Shown in pieces: positions 1 through 10,197 of a stretch of DNA of 64,000 bases. How positions within the stretch are numbered: position 1 is the first letter of the stretch; every line of letters starts with the position of its first letter. The stretch lies in the NCBI GenBank assembly GCA_037178625.1, contig CM074133.1:2480001-2544000 (forward strand). Reading direction: 5' to 3'. The notes below the pieces were generated by a model. The model was given only the letters and a program-made list of their open reading frames with translations, searched no databases and was not told the DNA's origin. Made by a program: the position numbers and the translations under genes. Source of the DNA: Skeletonema tropicum (taxonomy: Eukaryota; Bacillariophyta; Thalassiosirophyceae; Thalassiosirales; Thalassiosiraceae).

Positions 1-173
1 TATCCATGGGTATTTGTAAGTATTCGGTGGATACAAAATTTAGTGACTCATCTTGCTTGCTCATTGCTCATACCATACATTGCTCATTCAACCATGGAGG
101 ACGTCGCCACGCCTCTACAACATAGGTAGCATACTCCTCATAACATCCATCCAAACGATCGACAACATTTACC

Positions 174-881
174 ATGCTTTCATTCATTACTCTTGCAGTC
201 TCAATCAGCTGCCTCTGTCTGCAGCAACAAGCAGTAGCATTCTCAACTCTGCCAGCAACACAACATACACGTACATCTCACGACGCATCGAAGTCGACAA
301 CAGCAAGAAATGCGGTGCAGCTCCCAGAGCTCTCATTTCCAAATCTATTCCAGTCCAAAGATGTTCGTCGATCCGAATTGAAGGAACAGATCCTCACTCT
401 TGCGTCTGAAACAAAACGTGGTTTGACTGCAACCGATGAACAGAAGGAACAAATGCAAACACTCTTTGCAGAGCTGGAAGCTCTCAATCCAACTCCTAAT
501 CCACTCATTGCCAATGACAAGAAGGCAAGTGTGAATGGAGATTGGTCACTTGACTACACAACTTCCGATTCTATACTTGGAAAGGGCGGATTTCCAAGGG
601 TAGGTCCAATCATTCAGAATATTGATACAACAACTCTCTCTGCCAAAAACTCGGAAGTTGTCCAATATCTTCTATTCCCAATTCCACGCAGCGTCTCTGC
701 CGAATTATCACCAGTTAATGGAAAGTTCACTGATGTCAAGTTCAAACGATTTCAGCTGGGTCCGATTGGGTTTGATGCACCAGATTCGTTTCGTGGCTCA
801 TTGGATATAACATATCTTGATGAAGACGTTAGATTGACGAGAGGAGATAAAGGCAACATTTTTGTTCTGACTCGAATGTAG
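174..881 (+). CDS. Plastid lipid-associated protein (PAP/fibrillin family)
   Basis: A 235-residue protein of the PAP/fibrillin family, structural or lipid-binding proteins of plastoglobules and thylakoids. Residues 1-22 form a hydrophobic signal peptide ending A22|F23, the diatom plastid-import signature (ASAFAP-type), followed by a Ser/Thr/Arg-rich transit stretch. Residues about 66-105 carry the family's helical lead-in (RGLTATDEQ, then LEALNPTPNPL), and residues about 120-233 the fibrillin beta-barrel, beginning NGDWSLDYTTSDSILG. The length is typical of short fibrillins. The ATG at 174 is chosen because it gives the bipartite targeting signal directly. No intron is needed. The next gene (949-2925) converges on it from the other strand with only about 65 bp between stop codons. 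The family call is strong; the ligand and subclass cannot be read from the sequence. Confidence 0.85.
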   Translation: MLSFITLAVSISCLCLQQQAVAFSTLPATQHTRTSHDASKSTTARNAVQLPELSFPNLFQSKDVRRSELKEQILTLASETKRGLTATDEQKEQMQTLFAELEALNPTPNPLIANDKKASVNGDWSLDYTTSDSILGKGGFPRVGPIIQNIDTTTLSAKNSEVVQYLLFPIPRSVSAELSPVNGKFTDVKFKRFQLGPIGFDAPDSFRGSLDITYLDEDVRLTRGDKGNIFVLTRM

Positions 882-948
882 ACATATCATGGAATACTAG
901 GTAGAGATGTTCAGGAACATTCAACTCATTTGAAGCAGTAAATAATGG

Positions 949-2925
949 TTAACGACTATTTATTTTTCCATCAATATCATGAACCCATGACGGAAGTTTC
1001 GTCCTGTACTTTACAATTCTTGAACCTTTGTCATCATTTACATGCAAACTGTATTGAAGTGCATGTAGCCAGATACCTTGCGATCGCACCAAGTACTCCA
1101 TCAGGGTTCTTCTGAATACAGCCTCCTCATTATTGCGTCTTGCTTGAGCAGATCCATCGAGAGAATGGATGTTATCTGCACCACGACATCTTGCACACCA
1201 CACACAAGTCTTAACTATGAAGTCGTCCATAGATTCACCATCCTCTCTAGATTTGTTGGCAACAACGTGATATATTTCTTCATCGGTAGCGGGTACATTG
1301 GAAAGTGTAAGCTCAGTATCGCTTGATCCTTTATCTAGCCTGTTCAGCCACTCTCTTGACTTTCGACATACTTGTTGACCTTTGTCATCTCCAAACCACA
1401 AGTCTCCACCGTAACAATGATCGTTTGCAATGGGGTGTCCTAACGCTTGTAAATGAAGGCGGATCTGATGCATTCGACCAGTGTCTGGCTTTACTAGCAA
1501 TAGAGATGTGTCAGATGCTTTGTCGTAGGATAATAATGTGAATGCTGTCTGGGCCGGTTTTATGCCTTCAAGCTCGCTTTCACTCTTGCTTGAGAAATCT
1601 CCAGCTTCACAAACACCATTTTTATGTGATGAGATTCGACAAGGGCAAGCAAAATGTAGCCAGTTAATGGAATGTTTTTCTGATTCTGCATGGGCTGATG
1701 AGCCAACTGCAAACTCTATAATCTCTGATGTTGTCATGTCTTCACATTGTGTCGTACAATCTTGGACATAAGCATTCTCGACAATATTACCAAGGTAATC
1801 AGTGACCCAAAATCCAAGCGCAGAGATGCAAGCTGTCTGACTTTCACTAGCACCAACTTCCTTTTTCTTGCCTTTCTTCTTCAAGACCGGTAATCTAACC
1901 TTAACGCCTCCAGATATATTACATTCATCATGCTCAGCAACCTCACCATGGGATATTGGAGGAACAGTTGCAATTTTCTGTTGTTTTGACTGCCTTTCGA
2001 CATTACCTTCAGTTCCGAAACCTTGTTCTATCTTATGAGAGGTCCAATACTTCATCCTCCAAGGATGATCAGCATTTTGCAGTATTTCACCAAATCTTCC
2101 TTTGACTCTTGCCAGATAAACTTTCTCGCATCCATCTCTCTCTAATATGCATTTGCCCAGCGAACTAGCCAATGATGAACTCTTGGCAATCAGTACGAGA
2201 CCCGATGTCAGCTTGTCCAATCTATGTACCGTAAACAGTTTTCCAGCTCCAAAACTATTTGGTTTCCAATGAGCTAATACTTCAAGAAGTGTGTTGTAGT
2301 TGTATGCTCCGCATGCATGAATTGGCATACTAGCTGGTTTGTCAACGACCAGTATAGTGTCATCTTCATAAACAATATCAATAGGAGGCGCTTCAACTTC
2401 TTCTTCATCAGCAGCAGCAGGAGATGCTGTACATGATGATAGATCAGATAAACTAACAGCAGGCTCATGCCTGTGAACAGTGTGAGTCAATTCATCGCCT
2501 TGTTTTATTGAATAATCGCAAGCAACTCTTTTCCCCGAAACTAAAATCCTTCCTGCATTGATGGCAGCTTCATAATAACTTCTTGGATAGCTTCCAAACT
2601 CATCATGATACACATCTATCAGCGGTCGGCCCACCCATCGCGATTTAGCAAATGTAGCAAAGGTGTATGGATATGGATGCACAATACGCACACGCCTTTG
2701 ATCTTTGCCACAACAGTGGAGATTGTTGTGTTGTGTGCTGGTGTCTGCTTTGGACGATTTCGTTGCACTTGCGTCAATCAAGCTGAAAGCTTTCGAGAGT
2801 GGCACATCTTCTACGCGAAGCAGAGATATAGATCTAGAAGATTCGTTATCGTTTGATTCTTCATCAGCAATCAAACAGCCAATACCTCCCCTTGATCTCT
2901 TCCTATTGCCTTTCCTTTTAGTCAT
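949..2925 (-). CDS. RluA-family RNA pseudouridine synthase (Pus9/RPUSD2-like)
   Basis: A 658-residue enzyme that isomerises uridine to pseudouridine in RNA. An S4-like RNA-binding region lies at about residues 96-150, and the catalytic domain starts near residue 183 (DIVYEDDTILVVDKPA). The catalytic Asp is in the HRLDKLTSG motif (about D237). The second half of the active site, GRMHQIRLHLQALGHPIAND, comes far downstream because a hydrophilic insertion of roughly 200 residues splits the domain. The C-terminus has a CxxC pair and IWLHALQYS, as in the Pus9/Rib2/RPUSD2 group, which modifies tRNA in other eukaryotes. The first ATG is at 2925; codons before it lack ATG. The N-terminus is basic and resembles a nuclear localisation signal rather than a transit peptide. 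Substrate position is inferred from family only. Confidence 0.85.
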   Translation of the reverse strand: MTKRKGNRKRSRGGIGCLIADEESNDNESSRSISLLRVEDVPLSKAFSLIDASATKSSKADTSTQHNNLHCCGKDQRRVRIVHPYPYTFATFAKSRWVGRPLIDVYHDEFGSYPRSYYEAAINAGRILVSGKRVACDYSIKQGDELTHTVHRHEPAVSLSDLSSCTASPAAADEEEVEAPPIDIVYEDDTILVVDKPASMPIHACGAYNYNTLLEVLAHWKPNSFGAGKLFTVHRLDKLTSGLVLIAKSSSLASSLGKCILERDGCEKVYLARVKGRFGEILQNADHPWRMKYWTSHKIEQGFGTEGNVERQSKQQKIATVPPISHGEVAEHDECNISGGVKVRLPVLKKKGKKKEVGASESQTACISALGFWVTDYLGNIVENAYVQDCTTQCEDMTTSEIIEFAVGSSAHAESEKHSINWLHFACPCRISSHKNGVCEAGDFSSKSESELEGIKPAQTAFTLLSYDKASDTSLLLVKPDTGRMHQIRLHLQALGHPIANDHCYGGDLWFGDDKGQQVCRKSREWLNRLDKGSSDTELTLSNVPATDEEIYHVVANKSREDGESMDDFIVKTCVWCARCRGADNIHSLDGSAQARRNNEEAVFRRTLMEYLVRSQGIWLHALQYSLHVNDDKGSRIVKYRTKLPSWVHDIDGKINSR

Positions 2926-3413
2926 TTTCAACGCCGCCGCGAGTTACATAAGATGTACTTGCACCTTGCATACGCCTCCGGTGCGTGGGAGTGAGAGGCG
3001 CAGGGGAAGCTACCTACTATCAGGAGCTAAATAAGTATCAGTATCAGCCAGGCACATCAATAAAGATGGATGATGATGTTTGTGTTGGTGCCCGTGGTTA
3101 TGGTGCTTGCGTCTTCGGCTGGAGAAGGGAAATGGGAAGTTCCCGCGATATTGTTGAGGCCGGGCAAATTGTCGCCATGAAGACCCGCTTTACATCGCTC
3201 TCAACTTCGATTCGACGGTCAACGCACACGCTATCGTACGCACTTTCACTCAACCTTCTTCCTGCCTTCTTCTTCTTCACCGACAAAGCAACCGCTCAGA
3301 AATAAAAAGCCTTCCTTCAATGGTTATCCTCAAAGTCCGCTAAGTACTCTTCACTCATACAAACAATAACCTCGATTAACCTGACGGCGAACCAATAACT
3401 TCCTACTTTGCCA
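2926..3413. promoter_or_regulatory. Divergent promoter region, 2.9-3.4 kb
   Basis: This 488-bp gap separates the start codons of the leftward pseudouridine synthase and the rightward HA-domain gene, so it should hold both promoters and 5' leaders. It contains short open frames on both strands, but none shows a recognisable domain. I see no tRNA or repeat in it. Confidence 0.4.
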
Positions 3414-5218
3414 ATGCCTCGTGAGTTATTCGTTGTGCTCATCTTTAACCCATGCTAGATAATTGACGACATGTCCGACATTTGAAACATGATTGTCTCC
3501 GTTGCCACTCACCAAAGATTTTATTTTAATTATTCCCCGCCCATGTCATGCCATACCAATCTTTTGTTTTATGTGCAGCTGTAACAAAGAGGGCCAAAAT
3601 CGAGGCAACTCCTACTAGGAAAACGCCTGCACGTGGAGCGAAGAGGGGGGCGAAAGAAGATGCTGTGGTAGCAGCAGCAGCGGTTGACAATAATCAAGGG
3701 GGCGGTGATGGTGCTCCCTCCCCCAATAAGGCAGTGGACGGAGTTGTAGACGATGTCCCTCCTGCAATCCCTCCCGCACTCCCGCCCGTGGAGGAAACCA
3801 TGAACGACGGCGAAGACGTCGCCAAGCCGACTGCTGATGGAGAGGAAGGTACTGCCGGTGCGGATAAGTCGGGAGAGGGGAGCTCCCTTGTTGATCCACT
3901 CACCTCCAGTGGAAAAGATTTCCGTGGCGGGCAAGAGTCCTGGAATGCCATGTTGTATCAATTGATCCTCTTCAAAACCAAAAATGGGGATTTGAACATC
4001 TCCGCCGACGATCCTAGCAATCGCGCTTTATTCAATTGGATCCAGACGCAGAGGAGGCATTATGAGCTCTACATGGACAATAAGACCTCGTCCACCTTCT
4101 TGAATGCTGATCGTATTGCTGTATTGGACGCAATTGATTTCCAGTGGAACATTCGTGGAGAGTCCTTCTGGCAAAAGCACTTCGATGCACTTGTGGCCTA
4201 CAAGCGTGAGTATGGGGATGCACGTGTGCCTCGTCACTACTCCAAAAACTCCAAACTGGGTGAGTGGGTGACTGATCAGCGTCGTCAGTTCAAGGCCAAG
4301 TCAGAGGGAAAGCCCACGATGTTGACGGATGAGAGGAAGGCGCAGTTGGATGAGCTTGGTTTCATTTGGAAGGTAAGGGACAGGGCGGATTGGAATGACC
4401 GGTACGAACAGTTGTTGGAGTTCAAAAAGGAGAATGGGCACTGCATTGTCCCCCAACACTATTCTCGCAACCGTGCCCTTGGGAAATGGGTCGCCAAGCA
4501 ACGTGAGCAATACCGTTTCTTCCGTGAGGGTCGTCACTCCTTCCTTACCGAAGAACGTATCGACTTGCTGAAGTCCATCAACTTCACGTGGCAAATCAAG
4601 GGACGGAATAAGAGAGACTTGAATGCTCCCATGACAATTAGCAAGCCTCCTCCTGTAGCCGCAGCAGCCGCCAAGACCGCAGCAGCGAAGACGGACGAAG
4701 CAATCCTCCAAGATGCAGCGGAAAAGACCACCGCAGCCAAAAAGTCCCCTGTTACAACAGTAGCAGCAGCAGCGGCAGCAGCTGTAACAGCAGCAACTCC
4801 TACCGCCGACGCCGTTCCCGTTGGAAAAGTCGAGTCCAAAGGTCCAGGACCAGCACAGGCACCCGCAGGTACCACCGCACCCGTACCTTCCCTCCCTCGA
4901 CTCAGCACCCAAATTTCTGCTGGAATGGCCGCAGGAATGACTCCCGCCGATGCAATGAACCCAGTCAACGCTCTCCAACAACAGCTACTATTGCAGCAAC
5001 AACGCAATATGGCCATGGGAGGCATGGCTGGAATGGGCATTGGTACCGGTGCTGCTGCCAACTTTAATTTCGCGTCGGCAATGGCAGCTGGAGCTGTTCC
5101 TGGGAGGCATTTTGGTACTGGATTTGGAAGTTCGCAATTGGCTCAGATTGCTGCTATGAATCAACAGCAGCAGAATGATAAGGATCACAATCAGTTTCAG
5201 CAGACTATGGATATTTAA
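3414..5218 (+). CDS. Triple helicase-associated (HA) domain protein
   Basis: Spliced model: exon 1 is 3414-3420 (ATGCCTC), the intron is 3421-3578 (GTGAGT...TGTGCAG, 158 bp), and exon 2 is 3579-5218. The joined frame reads M-P-P-V-T-K-R, giving 548 residues. Three helicase-associated (HA, PF03457-type) repeats of about 70 residues lie at roughly 120-190, 196-268 and 272-345. Each starts with a Trp, then a repeated core such as FDALVAYKREYGDARVPRHY and GEWVTDQRRQ. The flanks are low complexity: an Ala/Pro/Glu-rich N-terminus and a C-terminus rich in Ala, Gln and Met. HA domains are found on bacterial and stramenopile proteins and are thought to bind nucleic acid; here there is no helicase core. 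A nuclear DNA- or RNA-binding role is inference. An unspliced ATG exists at 3548, but the splice sites are strong and keep frame. Confidence 0.75.
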
Positions 5219-5547
5219 CAGGTCTGGTTTTGGGGGAAAGACGAAGAAGAAGTTCATTCAAGAAGATCTAATGTCATGTCAAATGATAGATGTTATGGGG
5301 TAAACACATTCATAAATAACGAAGTTGAAAGAATCTCCCTCATCATTAATTATGTAGTGTTGGATCAATGTCAATTACTCGTTATGCAATGTATTACAAA
5401 TGATATTGTCATGCAAGTGAATTTTTAAGGTTCACTCATCACTTTGCCGCCTACTACGTAGTTACCTATGTACTGGTAAATAGGTGTTTACCCAATTTCA
5501 CTCGGACAATAACTGTGATCGGACAATTTGCGAACAGGACAATACTG
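5219..5547. other. Intergenic, 5.2-5.5 kb
   Basis: This is the 3' flank of the HA-domain gene. It is AT-rich and contains TACGTA-type palindromic sequence near 5450. I see no gene or RNA here. Confidence 0.4.
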
Positions 5548-6170
5548 GTGCTGCGACTGTAGTCATGTTCCCTAATAGTCATGTTCCTACTTATGATCAG
5601 CTGTCTCATCTTGTCTCATGGCGGATAATATAGCGGATAAAATGATCAAAAAGGTGAGGAAAGAAAGAGGTGAAATTGGGTCGAACACTGTTATTTGATT
5701 CGTCCAAACAGCCTTACAATCACTGACCAATGTTGTTCTTACTCTCACGCCAATCATATTAAAAAGGGCCACAACGCAAGTACATTGATGCAGAAGCGCC
5801 CGTTACGGATACGTGGTAATGATCGAGACCGTTCCAACATGTGTCTATCCTTTAATGATGCAAACAATGCACTTATGCCATCTCAGTGTGAGTCCCCCTA
5901 CCCTCCAATGCAGCTCTTCGTCACGTTTGACGACGAATGGTATGGATACATTAGTAGCGATGTTATACCTTTGAATGTACCCCAAGTTGAAAGTTTCTTA
6001 AACAATGATGAATGGATAGCTGAAGACGTTGAATTGTACAATGCGGCTAGTCACGAGGAAAGGCCTTAGTAGTCTCGTAGGGCAACAGCGCGCGGCAAGT
6101 TCGATAAAGTACACAACGAAATACCATACAAACTTCACTACAGAAAAGATGATGATCGTATGATAATATC
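5548..6170 (+). repeat. Duplicated segment, copy 1 (truncated SGNH-gene 3' end)
   Basis: This stretch aligns with 10056-10650 with scattered substitutions and small indels. Its left part keeps the last codons of the SGNH/glycosyltransferase-like gene at 7981-10197: a reading equivalent to MIKKVRKERGEIGSN and the same stop codon near 5697. The remainder corresponds to that gene's 3' flank. It is therefore a 5'-truncated duplicate of the gene end, retaining only about 26 codons of coding sequence. It runs directly into LINE-derived sequence at about 6185. Confidence 0.75.
5695..6069 (+). pseudogene. Unknown open frame inside the duplicated segment
   Basis: A 124-codon open frame inside copy 1 of the duplicated segment. 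The part from about 5838 reads MCLSFNDANNAL and later TFDDEWYGYIS. In copy 2 (from about 10344) the same protein sequence is present up to a one-base insertion near 10471 that breaks the frame. I recognise no domain. It could be a small gene downstream of the SGNH gene, or just conserved 3' flanking DNA of a recent duplication. A functional product is doubtful. Confidence 0.25.
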
Positions 6171-6189
6171 TAATGCGGCCATTGGCCAT

Positions 6190-6846
6190 TGCAAACTAGC
6201 GGGCTCTCGAAGTTGGCTTCACGGCATACGGAGAGGACCTCGAACGGGTGGAGGTTTTTATGGAGGTGCTGAAGTATCTTGGTCGGCTCGTGGCGATGGA
6301 TGATACTGATACACAGGCGATTTGGAGTAATCTGACCAAGGCCCGAAAGGCGTGGAAAATATCTCGTCTCTTGCGTAGCGAAAACATGAAACCCAGGGTT
6401 TGCGATTTGCTCTTCAAGGCAGTCGTGCAGGCAGTGCTGTTGTATGGGAGTGAGACTTGGGTATTGACGGATTCGGCTTTGCGGTGTCTGGAAGGCTTCT
6501 ATTATGGCAAGGAAGAATCGACCTAAGAAGAACGACCAAACTGGAGAGTTGACGTATCCGGATAAGAATGAGTTATTTGAGGAGGTTGGGTTGTATACTT
6601 TGACGGATTACATGGAAAAACGGAGGGAGACTATTGGGGCATACATCAGGGACCGCTCGATTCTTGATCTTTATAGGGATGGTGAGAGACACGTGGTACC
6701 AGAACCACCGATGGTGGTGGGAGCATCCGTTTGAGGCGGACCCGGAGAGGGAAGAGGATGCCTATTCTATTGTATCTGGAGCCGCTTCTGAGCTGGAATC
6801 GCTGCTATGTGTCGAAGATAGTATAAAGGGGTTGGCTAGAGCGGTT
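6190..6846 (+). pseudogene. LINE reverse transcriptase C-terminal remnant
   Basis: This is a decayed non-LTR retrotransposon fragment. It reads first in one frame with the conserved post-catalytic stretch of LINE reverse transcriptases (FMEVLKYLGRLVAMDDTD, then KAVVQAVLLYGSETWVLT and LEGFY). It then continues in two other frames with the C-terminal tail (ELFEEVGLYTLTDYMEKR and a WWWEHPF motif). At least two frameshifts separate the pieces, and the endonuclease and the catalytic YADD part of the reverse transcriptase are missing upstream. It is 5'-truncated, as is usual for LINE insertions. The clade cannot be fixed from this tail. Confidence 0.75.
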
Positions 6847-7980
6847 TAGTATAATCTTTTATTTCTATAACAGCAAGCGCCCAGGGTTGCATGAGCACAG
6901 TCCGCGGACTTGTTAGTCTATTCGTTGGGAAAGACGTGTAATGCCCGAAGGCCAAGTTACACACACACACACACCACACGGTTCCAATTATCACACAATG
7001 CTCACGCTGCTCTCTCAAATGACGAACTTTTTACTTGCATATGAATATCCGTCAAGGGTAAATAAGCAGGGTTGGCGATGACGGTTCCCACTAAAATTTT
7101 ACCTAGTATGAAAAAAGCCGGGTACTGTTACAGTATCGTCAGCAAGTTCAATTGAGAATGTCAGTGCCGGTCCGAACAGGATGATCAGCACCAACACGCA
7201 ACACAGCCCTCTCGATCGATCGAGGCAATACAAGGCAATCATGGTCGCCGTTGCCGCAGCTGAAATAGACCAAGTTAACAGCCGAACTATGGACCTAGCG
7301 GTGGCTGATCGTTACTATGGATTATTATGCACGTGCCGAAGCCCTCGCCGCTGCCTAATCCCTCAAGGGAAGGCAGCATGGAGGCAATATTAGACGGTAA
7401 CGTCCTGCGAGCGCCTCGCCGGACACTGTTCAGTGCTTAATGAACGTCAAGTATGGTGGATTCAAACATGACAAATAAACATTATATAATCCATAGTATA
7501 TAAGTGACGATCAGCCACCAATCCCATATTACGAAGGGTATCCAAGACTCAATGATTCAGGTTTGTAGTCGTGGAAATTTGAAGATGCGGAAAAATTTAT
7601 GAGCGATACGTCGGAATATGTTCATTATCGCTTAATTTGAGTACCGACGACTTGCTCTACTTGCTGACGAGATGGTAACGGGATCTCCTTTTGTCCATGA
7701 TTGTCCAGTAGATGTCCAGTTTTCTTGCTTACAGAATTTCGCAAGTGCAAGGGGACGCGTGATGGCAAATCTGAACTATTATCGTACATAAAACACGCAT
7801 TGCCTGAGAGAGAGAGAGCCATGTAGAGAGAGAGAGAGAGAGCCATGTAGAGAGAGAGAGAGAGAGAGAGAGAGCAATATAGAAACTCCATTACTGGAGA
7901 GTCAGTGCGGATTCAGTGCGTAATATCAACACAAAGTGATTTAGCCGGCGACCGGTGCCCCAGTGGTGTAGTAAAATAAC
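6847..7980. other. Intergenic, 6.85-7.98 kb
   Basis: No convincing gene. A (CA)n tract lies at about 6959-6975. The right-hand part is the probable promoter and leader of the SGNH gene and contains an interrupted (GA)n microsatellite. A 70-codon open frame near 7181-7393 has no recognisable domain and is ignored. Confidence 0.4.
7806..7874 (+). repeat. Interrupted (GA)n microsatellite
   Basis: Three GA runs are separated by two copies of a short AGCCATGTAGAG spacer, about 105-175 bp upstream of the SGNH gene start. GA tracts near promoters can bind GAGA-type factors, but no such role is shown here. Confidence 0.8.
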
Positions 7981-10197
7981 ATGGCTCGAACGGTGGGACG
8001 AATCTCCCCGATGAATGTTGGCTTACTTGGCATATTTGGTTTGATCTGCTTCTCTTCATTTTTCAATTTCATCTTGTTTTCTAGCTGGTACAATATCAGT
8101 ACGTCGAAGACAACACAGGATGATTCCGGGCCACCCTCTGTCTCAGATAATCAACGGCTGAGATTTCTGGCAAAAGAAATAGAAACGATAAAAAATGAGC
8201 AAACAAAATTAAGAGAAGACATCATTGGGCAAGTACATGTTCTGAAGGAAATGATACATGAAAGAAAACATCAAAAGGGTAGTAGCTTAAACGTGCGTCC
8301 CACAGATCAAAAGGAAGTCTTGAACGTGCAAAATGAGTCGACTGGTACAAACCAGCATCTGGAATCACCCACTTCCTCCCTGTCAACATCTTCCCCACAA
8401 CATGTTGTATTCATCGGCGACTCTATACTAAGGTATTCCTATCTTGAGTGGTTGCATCATCAACACTATCATTCGCCAGCTCCTGAAAGTCTGATCAACG
8501 AAAAACTTTCGGAGTCGTGGTATTCCTATTTCCAAAGCTCTACCGCACACTTCCAAGGGCATATGAAGTGTGATTGCCGGCGGTCACAAACCTGGAATCT
8601 TGGGAGTGAGGTTGAGAATCGATATTACTTTCGTGGTGGTGGACACGGGCGCGGGGGATCGGCATTGGCAGCTACCTACATTCAAGGTTATGGCGGTAAT
8701 CAGGCTCATGGAAGATATGCACCTGACGACATTGGGAATGTTACAATATCGACCGAAGATGATACGAGTGGCTACAAGTGGGGCTATATGGGACAAGACT
8801 GGGATAATCTCATCAAAGAGTATGTTGCAAAATTTGAAGTGACCCCAACACTGATGGTTTTCAATGCAGGACTTTGGCCGCATGAAGGGATTGCACTAAA
8901 TTTGGGTAGTATCCTTCGCTCTGCAAGAGATGTTATGGGACATCACGGTCGAGTGATTTGGAAAGGGATTACGCCGACACGAGGTAGACCAGTGCATCCG
9001 TCACCGGCAGATTTGGCTGCAAAAGATTGGTCATATCGCTATCCTTGGCTCTCATATCAGGCATTTGATACTTCATTGAGTATCAATGAAGAAGACTATT
9101 TTGATGACAATCACTTCTCTAATCCGCAGATTTATCGTAGATGGAATGAAGACATCAATCTCAACCATGAAAACGTACATCGCGTCTTCATCCTTGTGGG
9201 TGGTGTTCGAACATTGCGTCAGACGCAACAATCCATCCTGCAAAACTTAATCTACCCCATGTGCTCACCACCAACCTGCATAGCTCATCTGGTGATTCAT
9301 TTTTCAAGAGCAGATAACCGCCCAGGTACCAAAGGGGAAGATCCAGGTGGAAAGGTTCTAGCAGCTGACAGCAATGATGAGGCTGACGACTTCTTTGCTT
9401 CGACAGATGATTTATTTCCAGATGGGTTCTTGATAGTGCACAAAGTAGACGGATATGAAATTGGATCAGCAGAAGAACAGCGGGCCATGGATGTGATGGA
9501 ATCTGAAATAGGTGATCCCGAGGTAGTGCATCGTTTGCGTGTCCTTCGATTCGGAGATCCACGTAGATATAGCATGTGGTTTGCAAGGGCGTGGGCGTGG
9601 AGGTTCTGCGAGAGCCTTCAAATAGATTTTGATTTCTATGTGTTCTGTCGACCAGATATGCTCTGGCTTCTGCCTGCACCCACAAAATCTTTCTTCGATG
9701 ACATTAGTCTCAACAAGGCAACAGATGTCTTTGTGCATGCAATTTACTACAATGATGCTGCTGATACATTTGCTTTTCTTCCAAGCCTTGCCTCTGCGAA
9801 ATTATATTTTTCGTTGCACAATCTTGTACGTGAAGAAGTTGCTTGCCTAGGTGGGCCATCTTTGAATCAATCGGTTGTTGAACAGGTCTTGATCAAGAAA
9901 GATATAAGAGTTGAGCAAGACATGTGGTGTAAAAATGAGTTGACCGGCTGGTCGGAGACAATCTTACGCAGAAAAATAACCAAATCAGGCGCTAACGTTC
10001 GATTCATTCACGCATCTGCTGTGATTCTTCGCCCTCCATCGGTTCCAGAATGTCTATGTGCTGCGACAAGGTTCATCAGTAGTTTTGCTCGGATTCCTAA
10101 TAGTCATGTTCCTATGATCAGCTGTCTCATGGCGGATAGAATGATCAAAAAGGTGAGAAAGGCAAGAGGTGAAATTGGGTCGAACAATGTTATTTGA
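7981..10197 (+). CDS. Type II membrane protein: SGNH hydrolase plus glycosyltransferase-like domain
   Basis: A 738-residue protein with a single N-terminal membrane anchor (about residues 12-36), a charged coiled-coil-prone stem (55-95) and a Ser/Thr-rich linker. An SGNH/GDSL-like domain follows: the nucleophile motif is FIGDSILR with Ser148, a block-III-like FNAGLWP lies near 294-300, and a DxxH pair (D375...H378) stands where the catalytic Asp/His belong. A second domain from about residue 400 begins VFILVGGVRTLRQTQQSIL and includes a conserved FYVFCRPDMLWLLP segment. It resembles glycosyltransferase-like DUF families, but I cannot assign one firmly. Topology predicts a Golgi-lumen enzyme, perhaps adding acyl groups and sugars to glycans; that is inference from PC-esterase/TBL-type SGNH proteins. 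The last codons lie inside a sequence duplicated at 5548-6170. Confidence 0.7.
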   Translation: MARTVGRISPMNVGLLGIFGLICFSSFFNFILFSSWYNISTSKTTQDDSGPPSVSDNQRLRFLAKEIETIKNEQTKLREDIIGQVHVLKEMIHERKHQKGSSLNVRPTDQKEVLNVQNESTGTNQHLESPTSSLSTSSPQHVVFIGDSILRYSYLEWLHHQHYHSPAPESLINEKLSESWYSYFQSSTAHFQGHMKCDCRRSQTWNLGSEVENRYYFRGGGHGRGGSALAATYIQGYGGNQAHGRYAPDDIGNVTISTEDDTSGYKWGYMGQDWDNLIKEYVAKFEVTPTLMVFNAGLWPHEGIALNLGSILRSARDVMGHHGRVIWKGITPTRGRPVHPSPADLAAKDWSYRYPWLSYQAFDTSLSINEEDYFDDNHFSNPQIYRRWNEDINLNHENVHRVFILVGGVRTLRQTQQSILQNLIYPMCSPPTCIAHLVIHFSRADNRPGTKGEDPGGKVLAADSNDEADDFFASTDDLFPDGFLIVHKVDGYEIGSAEEQRAMDVMESEIGDPEVVHRLRVLRFGDPRRYSMWFARAWAWRFCESLQIDFDFYVFCRPDMLWLLPAPTKSFFDDISLNKATDVFVHAIYYNDAADTFAFLPSLASAKLYFSLHNLVREEVACLGGPSLNQSVVEQVLIKKDIRVEQDMWCKNELTGWSETILRRKITKSGANVRFIHASAVILRPPSVPECLCAATRFISSFARIPNSHVPMISCLMADRMIKKVRKARGEIGSNNVI

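Noticed and set aside
2985..3305. Open frame of 106 codons in the divergent promoter
   Set aside because: No domain, composition unlike its neighbours, and it overlaps the likely leaders of both flanking genes.
4301..5061. Long antisense frames opposite the HA-domain gene
   Set aside because: Cys/Gly- and Ala-rich readings mirror the GCA/GCC repeats of the sense gene; no independent motif.
7806..7874. GA repeat as a CRISPR-like or regulatory array
   Set aside because: It is a plain interrupted dinucleotide microsatellite.
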